The notes beneath the pieces are model-generated. The model had not been told where the DNA came from. It saw only the letters and a program-made list of their open reading frames with translations, and made no database searches. Shown here piece by piece: positions 1 through 7,352 of a stretch of DNA of 64,000 bases. Each line of letters starts with the position of its first letter. The first letter of the stretch is position 1. Origin of the DNA: JANRLT01 sp041736895 (GTDB taxonomy: Bacteria > Planctomycetota > Planctomycetia > Pirellulales > JALHPA01); the NCBI GenBank assembly GCA_041736895.1, contig JBGSSS010000198.1:4115-68114 (forward strand), written 5' to 3'. The position numbers and the translations under genes were made by a program.

Positions 1-911
1 CAATCTTGCACCAACGCCGCGAGCGCTTCATCGCTTGCTGAGCCTCGCAGCAGCTCACGCGCGTCCCATTCGACTGTCGAGAAGAGACAGTTCCGTACTT
101 GGCCTTCGGCCGTCAGCCGGAGCCGATTGCATTCGCCGCAAAACGAATGCGTCACCGGATTGATGAAGCCCACGCGCAACGGCAAGTCTGCGTACTCGTA
201 ATCGACTGCCGGCTGACTCGTGTCCGTGCGCGAAACGGGTGTCAGCAGCCCGAACTCGCGGGCGAGTGTCGTGCGAACCTCGTCGCCGCCGAGAACTTGC
301 GCGTGATCCCAACGGCCTTCGGCATCGAGCGGCATGTATTCGATGAACCGCAGTTCGAGCCGCTTCCGCCGCGCGAAGTCGGCGAGCGGGACGATTTCGT
401 CTTCGGTCAAGCCGCGAATCGACACGGCGTTCAAGCGAATGTTGTCGAATCCGGCGTCGATCGCCGCGTTGATCCCGTCGAGCACACGCTGCAAACCCGG
501 CCGGCGCGCGATTTCGAGGAACGTCGCTTCGGTCAGTGCATCGAGGCTGATATTCAGCCGCTGCAACCCGGCGCGCTTCAACGCCGCGGCTTGCTCGGTG
601 AGCAGAATGCCGTTCGTCGTCATCGCCAAATCGCGAATCGCGGGTATCTGGCGCAATTGCGCGACCAACGTCGGCAATTCCGCCCGCACCAGCGGTTCGC
701 CGCCGGTGAGGCGGACCTTGTCGATGCCACTGTTGGCGACGACTCGAACGAAGCGGGTGATTTCTTCGAAGGTGAGCAGCTCCTCGCGCGGGCGGAACTG
801 CACCGCTTCGTTCGGCATGCAATAGAAGCAGCGAATGTTGCAACGATCCGTCACGCTCACACGCAAATTCGTGTGGCGTCGGCCAAATCGATCAACAAGC
901 AGAGCGGACAT
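1..911 (-). CDS. moaA: GTP 3',8-cyclase MoaA, 3' end cut by the window edge
   Basis: Radical-SAM enzyme of the first step of molybdenum cofactor synthesis, rearranging GTP to (8S)-3',8-cyclo-7,8-dihydroguanosine 5'-triphosphate in the cytoplasm. Reading the minus strand from the ATG at 911, the N-terminal cluster motif is C24-N-I-R-C28-F-Y-C31, followed by the LTGGEP SAM-binding stretch at about residues 68-73. Near the window edge the protein reads FCGECNRLRLTAEG and then RNCLFS, the C-x2-C-x13-C ligands of the second, substrate-binding 4Fe-4S cluster. About 303 residues are visible; the family is usually about 330, so only the C-terminal tail (with the usual GG end) is missing. No other moa gene lies in the window. 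The family call is firm. Confidence 0.95.
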   Translation of the reverse strand, partial: MSALLVDRFGRRHTNLRVSVTDRCNIRCFYCMPNEAVQFRPREELLTFEEITRFVRVVANSGIDKVRLTGGEPLVRAELPTLVAQLRQIPAIRDLAMTTNGILLTEQAAALKRAGLQRLNISLDALTEATFLEIARRPGLQRVLDGINAAIDAGFDNIRLNAVSIRGLTEDEIVPLADFARRKRLELRFIEYMPLDAEGRWDHAQVLGGDEVRTTLAREFGLLTPVSRTDTSQPAVDYEYADLPLRVGFINPVTHSFCGECNRLRLTAEGQVRNCLFSTVEWDARELLRGSASDEALAALVQD

Positions 912-976
912 TCAGCAAGTGCAAAAACGGAAAATCGTTGAGAGCAATGCAGTTTATTTTAGCAGAAATTGAAGCG

Positions 977-1044
977 GGTTATAGGTTGTAAGTTGTAAGT
1001 AAGGTGACACTACCTACAACCTATAACTTACAACTTACAACCTT
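977..1044. repeat. Inverted array of heptamer-like ACAACTT units
   Basis: The spacer between moaA and the hemolysin-III gene is built of short units reading GTTGTAAGTTGTAAGT on the left and ACTTACAACTTACAAC on the right, with a 6-nt non-repetitive centre. The two arms can pair, so it is both a short direct array and an inverted repeat. It runs up to the stop codon of the hemolysin-III gene, so it could end that transcript. There is no T-run typical of a factor-independent terminator. Confidence 0.6.
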
Positions 1045-1810
1045 AACTAATCAAATCCGGCAGCAGGTCGTGCGGTTCGTTCGGGATGCCGACCTCTTCG
1101 TGCTTCCGGTCGCCGATTGGGTGAATTGTGCCGTCGGCGAATTCCCAGACGAACAAGGCTTGGCACGCCGCGCCAATGATGACCATCACATGCCAGATCT
1201 CGTGCGGGTGAATCACACCGGGGATCAGCACGAGAAAATTTAGATATTCCATCAGCGCGCCGATCGAATACGCCACGCCGCCGAGAATCATCGGCTGAAC
1301 AAAGTTGCTGCCGTAGCGTTTGTACAACGCGATCCCCGACAACGCGCCGACCCACCCGAGACTGAGATAAAACGTCAGCCCCAGCCACTCGGGCATCTCG
1401 TGGAAAAAGATCGTCTTCAGCGTCAGCCCGGTGATGGCACACGCCCAGACGAAGAGCAGCGGAAACCACCGCCAAAAGCCGCGGAACAAAATGCCATGCG
1501 CCGGCGTGAACGTCCCGGCGATCAGCACAAAGATTGCACAGTGGTCCAACCGCTCGAAGACCCGCCACGGCGCGCCCGACACTTCGAGCATATGATAAAC
1601 GGCGCTCATCGAGAACAGGAACACGCCCGAGAAGACGTATACTCCGAGGGATATCATCCGGCTCGTCGAGCCCCGTCCGCGTCGGAGGAGAAAAATGCCA
1701 TAGATAAAAAACGCGACGGCCCCGAGCAAATGGCTCATCGAGCTGAACGGGTGATAAAACCCGGGCAGGTGATACAACTCGGGATTCGGCGAAATGGCGG
1801 AACCATCCAT
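1043..1810 (-). CDS. Hemolysin III / PAQR (TrhA) family integral membrane protein
   Basis: 255-residue polytopic membrane protein with about seven hydrophobic segments. It carries the PAQR/hemolysin-III signature: an S-x3-H motif (SAVYHM) in the first third, an LDH motif after WRVFERLDH, and an H-x3-H pair (HEIWH) near the C-terminus. In structurally known members these His and Asp residues bind zinc at a hydrolase-like site in the membrane. Bacterial members (YqfA/TrhA) affect membrane energetics, but the substrate is unsettled. The gene is solitary, with its own ATG at 1810 and no co-directional close neighbour. The family is clear; the function is only inferred from it. Confidence 0.88.
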   Translation of the reverse strand: MDGSAISPNPELYHLPGFYHPFSSMSHLLGAVAFFIYGIFLLRRGRGSTSRMISLGVYVFSGVFLFSMSAVYHMLEVSGAPWRVFERLDHCAIFVLIAGTFTPAHGILFRGFWRWFPLLFVWACAITGLTLKTIFFHEMPEWLGLTFYLSLGWVGALSGIALYKRYGSNFVQPMILGGVAYSIGALMEYLNFLVLIPGVIHPHEIWHVMVIIGAACQALFVWEFADGTIHPIGDRKHEEVGIPNEPHDLLPDLIS

Positions 1811-1814
1811 GGAG

Positions 1815-1850
1815 TTTTGGGCGCTGGGCGTTGGTCGTTAGGCGCTGGGA
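1815..1850. repeat. GCGCTGGG / GCGTTGG short repeat in spacer
   Basis: Just upstream of the hemolysin-III start the sequence repeats GGCGCTGGG and GGCGTTGG with a central GGTCGTTA. It resembles the other G-rich spacer repeats in this window but is not an obvious copy of the CCCCAAT family. No coding potential was seen. Confidence 0.35.
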
Positions 1851-1866
1851 AAGACAAAATCCTGAG

Positions 1867-1886
1867 CCGGGGATGTTAGTCCCCGG
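1867..1886. repeat. Short hairpin CCGGGGA-TGTTAG-TCCCCGG
   Basis: Perfect 7-bp stem with a 6-nt loop, in the spacer between the divergent hemolysin-III gene and the first GspG-like gene. It belongs to the set of short intergenic hairpins seen at 7310, 11734, 39515, 43966, 46034 and 54101, which share form but not stem sequence. There is no T-run, so it is not a normal terminator. Confidence 0.6.
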
Positions 1887-2001
1887 ATGAACGTTGCAAG
1901 ACTTTCAATTGACACGCAATTCGATTCAGCGAAGGCCAATTTCTTGCTACGATGCGAATAGTCTACCACTGTACCCGTTGGCAATGAACCCCGGGCGGGC
2001 G

Positions 2002-2616
2002 ATGCGGTTTAGTTTGCGAACGCTGATGCTGATGTTTACGCTGTTTGCAGTGGCGTATGTGATCGCTTGGATGTACTTACGTAGCGAATTTGAGCAGAGG
2101 ATCGATCTCGCAACTTACATACAAGATCTGAAGTCGCTTAAAGTGCATGCAGCCTGGATGAAGTTCGGCCGGGACACCGAGAACAAGCCGTTCCCTTTAT
2201 CGATTATCAATGAAAGTTTGGCAGACTCCGATTTCTATTATGGGCAGCAGCTGCGACCTCGAGCCGCTGAAAGAGGATTATTGTTCCGCCGAGATCAATG
2301 GGGGCGACCTTTTGTCGCAGTAGCCTTGAATGAAATTGGAGATCCATGCCCCGAGATTCTAGAAAGCAAAGTCATCGGCTATTACTCGTTTGGCCAAGAC
2401 GGCAAGTCCGAGACCTTTGGCAATGATCCCGACGACCTCAATTCCTGGAGGCCTAGCACGGAGTTCTACTTACAACAAGCCAAGCAACAGGCTAGCGACC
2501 GCGCGCGGAAAGAAGCTCTGGGAATTGCTTGCGTTCCGTTGGCGGTGATCTTGGGGATCATTTTCCTCTTCCGCGATCCGCATCTGGCGTGCAAGGAGGA
2601 AGTGCAACGGGCATGA
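2002..2616 (+). CDS. Small membrane-anchored protein with GspG-like C-terminus, copy 1
   Basis: 204 residues from the ATG at 2002. I preferred this start over upstream in-frame ATGs (for example 1984) because the next two genes begin with the same MRFSLRTLM sequence. After that basic start comes one hydrophobic segment (about residues 10-26), then a soluble domain. Near the C-terminus it has RDQWGRPF, then GYYSFGQDGK and GNDPDDLNSW. This order matches the end of type II secretion major pseudopilins (DPWGNPY, then YGADG, then D-D-I-SW), where the loop binds calcium. The prepilin peptidase motif GFTLxE is absent, so it is not a normal pseudopilin. A second hydrophobic stretch ends the protein. 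First gene of three overlapping paralogues; function unknown. Confidence 0.75.
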   Translation: MRFSLRTLMLMFTLFAVAYVIAWMYLRSEFEQRIDLATYIQDLKSLKVHAAWMKFGRDTENKPFPLSIINESLADSDFYYGQQLRPRAAERGLLFRRDQWGRPFVAVALNEIGDPCPEILESKVIGYYSFGQDGKSETFGNDPDDLNSWRPSTEFYLQQAKQQASDRARKEALGIACVPLAVILGIIFLFRDPHLACKEEVQRA

Positions 2617-3236
2617 GATTCAGTTTGCGAACGCTGATGTTTTTGCTCATTCCGTTGCTGATTGCGGCGTATGGGCTGGCGTATATGCTCAATGCCACGG
2701 TCAATGGGCAGCCAATCTTTGAACGAAAATGGTCCAAGGAATTAAATCAACTTCAAACATGGCATCTTACAGCGAATGATCCGTATGTGATTTTGAAACC
2801 TTCGAAGACAACCCTATTCGGCTTGATGCAAGAAGTCCTCAACGGGAAGACGAACACTGAGGTGTTGCAGCTGGGTTACTACCAGCAGTTGCATTTGTCA
2901 GACTGTTGGGAGCAACCTTACCGCTGTGTCTGCTTGGATGCGAAGCATCAAGTTGTGGATGAAAGTCAGGCTGTCGAGATTGGGTTTTATTCGGTCGGAG
3001 AAGACGGCGTGTCTCAGACGAGCGGAAATGATCCCGATGATTTGAATAGCTGGTCATCCACCGATGCCTACTACGCGCAGCGACACCAGGCCATTGTCTT
3101 GCGGGAAATGCGTCTCCAAGCACTGAAGTTCCTGCCGCTCAGTTTAGGAATTTTTGCCCTGGTCGGGTGGTTCCTGAAACCGTTCAGCGCGCGATCGCTG
3201 GAATGGGAGCGTTCGAGGAGACGCCATGCGGTTTAG
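2613..3236 (+). CDS. Small membrane-anchored protein with GspG-like C-terminus, copy 2
   Basis: 207 residues. The ATG at 2613 overlaps the stop of the preceding gene in an ATGA, and AAGGAGGA at 2593-2600 is a strong ribosome-binding site, so this start is well supported. It begins MRFSLRTLMFLLIPLL, followed by a middle region that differs from copies 1 and 3. It then has WEQPYRCVCL, GFYSVGEDG and GNDPDDLNSW, and a terminal hydrophobic segment near residues 175-195. The shared C-terminal block points to one fold in all three copies. The variable middle suggests the copies are old or diversified for different partners; this last point is inference. Confidence 0.78.
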   Translation: MRFSLRTLMFLLIPLLIAAYGLAYMLNATVNGQPIFERKWSKELNQLQTWHLTANDPYVILKPSKTTLFGLMQEVLNGKTNTEVLQLGYYQQLHLSDCWEQPYRCVCLDAKHQVVDESQAVEIGFYSVGEDGVSQTSGNDPDDLNSWSSTDAYYAQRHQAIVLREMRLQALKFLPLSLGIFALVGWFLKPFSARSLEWERSRRRHAV

Positions 3237-3858
3237 TCTGCGAACGCTGATGTTGCTCTTTCCGGCACTGATTGTGTCATATGGGTTGGCGTATGGGTGT
3301 GCGTTAGCGACACAGACACGCCATACGCTAAGTCCCTCTTATTGGAGTGAATGCAAACGCGATTTGTTGATTACACAATTCAATTCTTGCGAACAAACAG
3401 GTCGCGGAGGAGCCAATGCCACAAGAGTTGATAATATCAATAGATGGTTTCGAAACGAGCTCTCGCAACTACCGCCAAGCTACAGGCACCTTGAGCTAGG
3501 CAGCCGGCTGGAGCGAATAGATCGATGGGGAAACCCCTATCGATGCGTTTTAATCGAGCAAGAAAACGTCTGCGCCCCCGAATTCCCTACTCAAATGCTA
3601 GGGTTCTATTCCTGCGGCGAGGATGGTATCTCACATACCAAGGGAAATGATCCCGATGATTTGAATTCCTGGAACCGAATCTCGGGCGAACTCTATGAGG
3701 AGCGAGAATCATTTCGGGAGCGGACAAAAATCTATTGGGAAGCGTTATGTCTGCTCCCGTTACCAGCCGGAGCAATTCTGGCGTTTTGGCTGTTTTTGAA
3801 GCATCTTTTTCAGGTACCAAATACGAAAGATTCGCCCCCCATTGAACCCAGTGCATGA
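3226..3858 (+). CDS. Small membrane-anchored protein with GspG-like C-terminus, copy 3
   Basis: 210 residues. The ATG at 3226 lies inside the end of copy 2 (11-bp overlap), with GAGGAG just upstream. It starts MRFSLRTLMLLF and keeps the full C-terminal block: DRWGNPYRCV, GFYSCGEDG, GNDPDDLNSW. Of the three this copy is closest to the GspG consensus DPWGNPY. A hydrophobic stretch near residues 178-192 may be a second membrane segment. All three are probably translated from one message. No secretion ATPase, platform protein or prepilin peptidase gene is nearby, so a link to a type II secretion machine cannot be drawn from this window. Confidence 0.78.
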   Translation: MRFSLRTLMLLFPALIVSYGLAYGCALATQTRHTLSPSYWSECKRDLLITQFNSCEQTGRGGANATRVDNINRWFRNELSQLPPSYRHLELGSRLERIDRWGNPYRCVLIEQENVCAPEFPTQMLGFYSCGEDGISHTKGNDPDDLNSWNRISGELYEERESFRERTKIYWEALCLLPLPAGAILAFWLFLKHLFQVPNTKDSPPIEPSA

Positions 3859-3885
3859 GCAAGTGCGTGCCGAGAGCGCATTTCT

Positions 3886-3909
3886 CCCTCGCTAACGCAT
3901 CGGGCTGCT
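3886..3909. repeat. CCCTCGCTAACGC repeat, copy 1
   Basis: The spacer contains CCCTCGCTAACGCATCGGGCT, almost identical to CCCTCGCTAACGCGTCGGGTT at 46593. A looser relative (ACCTCGCTTACGCTTCGGGT) lies at 61336. All three lie next to the 3' end of a minus-strand gene. It is a dispersed repeat of unknown role. Confidence 0.6.
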
Positions 3910-3914
3910 ATTGC

Positions 3915-5363
3915 TCACTCCCACAGCAAATGCAGATTCGCCATCATGACGCCGCTGGTCATCGCGCCGATGATGCCGACCCAGCCTTGGTCGGTGCCGC
4001 TGATGTAGAGGCCGGCGTAGGGCGTGGTGCCGTCGCTCCGCTTTTCCGGCATCCCATAGACCGCGCCGTAATCGTGCCACGTGAAGCGACGGACCGTCGT
4101 CGGCGTGAACATGTCCGTGTCGATCGTCTGTGCCCGAAAGTCCGGCACGAAGCGCACGGCGGACGCTGTCATTCGGTCGTACCACTCGCGCTTCGCCGCG
4201 GCGTACTCGTCGGGCGAGAGCGCGGCCCAGTGGTCGAAGTTCGCGAGCGCCGTGATCCGCATGATGCCGTCGGCAAGCTGTTCGTCGTTTGGGTAATCGT
4301 AGTTGTTCGGCGAGCAAATCACGCCGCTGCGCACGTCGGCCAGTTCCTCGCGCGGTTTGCGGTAGTGGAACGTCGGGCTGTCATTGAAGAAGACGATCGT
4401 CTTGTCGTAGCCGAGCGCCGCGGGTTGGCGGTTGAGGACGCTGATTGTTTCGCAGAACGTGAGTTCGCCCTGCGGGAGAGGGGCTGGGGATTGGGGATTG
4501 GGGGTTGGGGAAGGAAATTCAGATGCAATTTCCCCAATCCCCAATCCCGAACCCCCAACCCCGCGGCAAAGCCGCAGCGTCTCGTGCCAGCCGGCGCTGC
4601 TGAGGATTTGCTTCGCGAGAATCTCTTCGCCGTTGTCGGTGATGACGCCGATCGCGCGGCCGTCGCGGACGAGGATTTCGCGCACGCCCGTGCGGAGCCG
4701 CAACTCGCCGCCGAGTTCTTTGTACCGGCGCGTGAGTTGTTTCAGGATCACCCGCACGCCGTCCTTTGGCCGAGCGAAGCCCTCAAGCAGAACGCTGCGG
4801 AACATGATCGAGAACTGGCCCCAGTCCATATCATCTTCCCGCGCCGAGCCGTAGAACATCAGCGGGCAGAGCAGCATTTCGACGAGCAATGGATCACGCA
4901 GTTCTTCGTTCAACACCGCGCGGGCGGAAATCTGTGCCAGCGTCGGATTCAAGTCGTCGTAATCGACGAGTCGCGCGACGAGCCGATCGTAGTTGTCGAT
5001 CTCGGCGGGAAAGGCTCGCGCGACTTCGCTGCGGAGCAGGGTAGGGTCGTTTGAAAAGTTGAGCCGCACGTCGGGGAAGGCGACCTGCGAACCGCGCTGC
5101 GGGCTTAGTTCAAAGTCTTCGTGCGAGAAACGCAACTGTCTTAGCAGGCGCGAGAGCGGGCCTTTCTTGGTTCCCTTTGGCGTGAAGTTCGTCACGGCGT
5201 GCAACCCGACGTCGTAGTTACGCCCGCGGAGCCGGTAGAAAGAGTTCAGCCCGCCGATGGTCGTGTGGCGCTCAAGGATCGCAACCTTCTGCCCGAAGTG
5301 AGCACAGCGAATCCCGGCGGCGAGCCCAGACATTCCCGCGCCGATGATCAGTGTGTCATGCAT
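3915..5363 (-). CDS. NAD(P)/FAD-dependent oxidoreductase, phytoene-desaturase (CrtI) type
   Basis: 482 residues. The N-terminus holds the dinucleotide-binding motif IIGAGMSGLAAG followed by the acidic ILER strand end and IGGLNSFY, as in CrtI and related flavin desaturases or isomerases. The C-terminus has GLYISGTDQGWVGIIGAM, the second FAD-contact region. Such enzymes desaturate, saturate or isomerise polyenes or prenyl chains. The gene lies downstream of a ketosynthase and an acyl carrier protein on the same strand, so its substrate may be an ACP-bound acyl chain rather than a carotenoid; no phytoene synthase is present. Residues about 267-295 (GSGLG to SPAPLPQ) come from a C-rich inverted repeat in the DNA and look like an in-frame insertion between conserved parts. 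The family is clear; the reaction is not known. Confidence 0.85.
   Translation of the reverse strand: MHDTLIIGAGMSGLAAGIRCAHFGQKVAILERHTTIGGLNSFYRLRGRNYDVGLHAVTNFTPKGTKKGPLSRLLRQLRFSHEDFELSPQRGSQVAFPDVRLNFSNDPTLLRSEVARAFPAEIDNYDRLVARLVDYDDLNPTLAQISARAVLNEELRDPLLVEMLLCPLMFYGSAREDDMDWGQFSIMFRSVLLEGFARPKDGVRVILKQLTRRYKELGGELRLRTGVREILVRDGRAIGVITDNGEEILAKQILSSAGWHETLRLCRGVGGSGLGIGEIASEFPSPTPNPQSPAPLPQGELTFCETISVLNRQPAALGYDKTIVFFNDSPTFHYRKPREELADVRSGVICSPNNYDYPNDEQLADGIMRITALANFDHWAALSPDEYAAAKREWYDRMTASAVRFVPDFRAQTIDTDMFTPTTVRRFTWHDYGAVYGMPEKRSDGTTPYAGLYISGTDQGWVGIIGAMTSGVMMANLHLLWE
4485..4563. repeat. Intragenic inverted repeat of GGGGATT / AATCCCC units
   Basis: Inside the desaturase-like gene the plus strand reads a G-rich arm (TGGGGATTGGGGATTGGGG) followed, after about 8 nt, by a C-rich arm (TTTCCCCAATCCCCAATCCC). 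The arms pair imperfectly. The insert keeps the reading frame and adds a Pro/Ser/Gly-rich stretch to the protein. Single-arm copies of the same family lie at 7923 (inside the glycerate kinase gene) and 8917 (before mutS). Confidence 0.8.
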
Positions 5364-5730
5364 AGATGGATCACGGATCGGACGGATGACACGGATAATC
5401 GCGGATCAGAAATGACTACGAGTTCAGAGAGAACTGAATTTCTGAAAGAAAATCCGTCTGGTCCCCTCCCCCTCGCGGGGAGGGTTAGGGAGGGGGCAAG
5501 TGTTGAGGTTGAATCTTTTGAAATCGAGGCTTCCACAACCAAATATGTAATAAAAATTCGAGTAGTCTCGCGAAGAACCCCCTCCCCAGCCCTCCCCGCA
5601 AGGGGGAGGGAGCCAGACAGGGTTCTGGGGCGGCTAAGCCGGCATGGAAACGCCGACCGCTATCTGATTGCACGCCGCATTATCCATATCCGTATCGATC
5701 AGTCGAATCCGCGAAATCCGTGATCCGATC
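5361..5730. repeat. Composite nested inverted repeat in the spacer
   Basis: This spacer of more than 300 bases holds no credible gene; it is made of two repeat families arranged symmetrically. Outer arms: 5361-5410 (ATCACGGATCGGACGGATGA, then GATAATCGCGGATC) and 5676-5730, which carries the inverted form (GCGAAATCCGTGATCCGATC). Inner arms: 5461-5496 (CCCCTCCCCCTCGCGGGGAG) and 5577-5614, inverted (CCTCCCCGCAAGGGGGAGGG). The centre, 5500-5576, is AT-richer and unique. Small open frames here encode repeat-derived peptides such as PSLTLPARGR and are not genes. Confidence 0.8.
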
Positions 5731-5737
5731 AAAATAA

Positions 5738-5989
5738 CTACATGTCCTTCATGATCGGTTCGAGATATTTTACCGTGCCGGCCATCGTGGCGAGGTGCGG
5801 ATAATCTTCTTCGGGGATTTGGATGCGGTAGCGCTTGCGCAGCTCCATCACGATGTCGAGAAAGTCCATGCTGTCGAGTTCCATCTGCTCACGGAACACG
5901 ACGTCGTCCTTGAGCTTGCTCAGATCTTCGTCTGGAACAATGTCAGAGAGAATGTCGAGAATGACGTTACGAATATCCGCTGCCTGCAT
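5738..5989 (-). CDS. Acyl carrier protein
   Basis: 83 residues from the ATG at 5989; a TTG at 6007 would add six residues. It is a typical acidic four-helix carrier protein with the phosphopantetheine attachment motif ELDSMDFLD, the serine being residue 40. It starts only 30 nt downstream of the ketosynthase stop, so the two are surely co-transcribed. DSMDF replaces the usual DSLD/E of fatty-acid AcpP. Together with the separate ketosynthase and redox enzyme this points to a dedicated carrier for a specialised acyl product rather than the housekeeping AcpP; that is inference. Confidence 0.9.
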   Translation of the reverse strand: MQAADIRNVILDILSDIVPDEDLSKLKDDVVFREQMELDSMDFLDIVMELRKRYRIQIPEEDYPHLATMAGTVKYLEPIMKDM

Positions 5990-6019
5990 GCCAAGGGTCT
6001 CGTGCAAAGTTTCGTTGTC

Positions 6020-7270
6020 TTAAATGCGTTTGATAATCACGACCGAGTTGATCCCGAGCATGCCAAACGAGTTGTTCAAAATGTAATTGACCTGCTTCAT
6101 CGTCCGCGGCTCGCCGAGCACCAAACCCGGCATCGCACACTCGGGATCAAGGTCCGTGACGTTGATCGTCGGGTGGCAAATTCGGTCCGCAAATGCGGGC
6201 AAGTTCCCGGCCAACTCCAGCGCTCCGGCCGCGCCCATCGCGTGGCCAATGTAGCTCTTGGTGTTGTTGATTAGTGTCTTGTCGCTTCCGCCGAACACGG
6301 TTCGCAGCGCCTCGCACTCCTGGGTGTCGCCCTGGTTGGTGCCGGTCGCGTGCGTGCTGACGATGTCGATGTCCCGAGCCTGCAAACCTGCTCTTTGCAA
6401 TGCCAGCTCGACGCATTCGCGTTGGCGCGTTGGGTTCGGCAACACCGGGTCCGTCGCGTCGCTGTTCATCGCGTAGCCGACGAGTTCGCCGTAGATCGTC
6501 GCCCCACGGGCCACGGCGTCCGTGTATCGTTCCAAAGTGTAGACACAGCCCCCTTCGGCGACCACGATCCCGTTGCGAGCCCGGTCAAATGGCCGGCTGG
6601 CTTGGGTCGCGTCGGCGTGCGAAGCGAGTGCGCCCTGACTCTGGAAACCCGCAAAGATACCAAAAGTATGGATGCTTTCCGAGACCCCGCCGGCGAGGGC
6701 CAGATCGACCTCGCCTAGACGCAATTGCTGGGCCCCTTGAATTAGACCCGCATTTCCCGCGGCGCAAGCGGCCCCGATCGTGTAATGCGGACCCGTTATG
6801 CCGAGATTGAGGGTCACTTCGCCGGCCGGATTGTTGGCTACCGTCCGCGGATTATGGTGGTGCGTCCAGAATTTGACGTCGTTGTTAAACTCTTTCAGGT
6901 TATGGACTTCGTTCTCGGTCTCGACGTTGCCGTGCTCGGTGATGCCGAGGTAGACGCCGATCCGGCTCTTATCAAGGTTCGCCCAATCGAGCCCGGCGGA
7001 CTGTAACGCTTCATTGGCCGAATAGATCGCGATGCTGCCAGCTCGGGTGCCGCGGCGAATGTCTTTTTTCTTTTGATATTTTGTCTCTTCGAACGTACAA
7101 ACGCCGGCGTGGGTCTTGCCGACGTAGCGGATTTCGTAGTCCGTGACGCCGCTACGGCCGTTCAGGAGCGCGTCGCGATACTCCGCGAGCGAGTTGCCAT
7201 TCGGCGCGGTCAAGCCGATGCCCGTGATGACAATCCGCCAGTCGTCGGTGTTGGGAGTTGCGATTCGCAT
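6020..7270 (-). CDS. Beta-ketoacyl-ACP synthase, FabF (KAS II) type
   Basis: 416 residues from the ATG at 7270; a TTG three bases upstream is also open. It is a condensing enzyme that elongates an acyl chain with malonyl-ACP. The catalytic triad is visible: C169 in GAACAAGNAG, H307 in STHATGTNQGD and H343 in KSYIGHAMGAAG, so it should be active rather than a chain-length factor. It is followed directly by an acyl carrier protein and then by the desaturase-like gene. Upstream (3' end at 7353) lies the unrelated glycerate kinase. No ketoreductase, dehydratase or enoyl reductase accompanies it, so the set must borrow these from primary metabolism or make a short modified acyl unit. Confidence 0.93.
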   Translation of the reverse strand: MRIATPNTDDWRIVITGIGLTAPNGNSLAEYRDALLNGRSGVTDYEIRYVGKTHAGVCTFEETKYQKKKDIRRGTRAGSIAIYSANEALQSAGLDWANLDKSRIGVYLGITEHGNVETENEVHNLKEFNNDVKFWTHHHNPRTVANNPAGEVTLNLGITGPHYTIGAACAAGNAGLIQGAQQLRLGEVDLALAGGVSESIHTFGIFAGFQSQGALASHADATQASRPFDRARNGIVVAEGGCVYTLERYTDAVARGATIYGELVGYAMNSDATDPVLPNPTRQRECVELALQRAGLQARDIDIVSTHATGTNQGDTQECEALRTVFGGSDKTLINNTKSYIGHAMGAAGALELAGNLPAFADRICHPTINVTDLDPECAMPGLVLGEPRTMKQVNYILNNSFGMLGINSVVIIKRI

Positions 7271-7309
7271 CAAGTTCTGAAAGCTGGCAAATCTACTTAA
7301 AAAGCAAAG

Positions 7310-7330
7310 CCCAGGGGTTCATCCCCTGGG
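7310..7330. repeat. Short hairpin CCCAGGGG-TTCAT-CCCCTGGG
   Basis: Perfect 8-bp stem with a 5-nt loop, between the glycerate kinase stop and the ketosynthase start. Member of the variable-stem hairpin set. No T-run follows on either strand. Confidence 0.65.
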
Positions 7331-7352
7331 ACGGAATGCGGAATCTATCATT

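Noticed and set aside
55..843. 262-codon minus-strand frame at the left edge
   Set aside because: Out of frame with the moaA reading, which carries all radical-SAM cysteines. The arginine-rich alternative is a shadow.
5348..5673. Short peptides with LPARGR and PLRGG motifs
   Set aside because: These are translations of the repeat units at 5461 and 5577; such peptides recur at many sites in genomes that carry this repeat and are not proteins.
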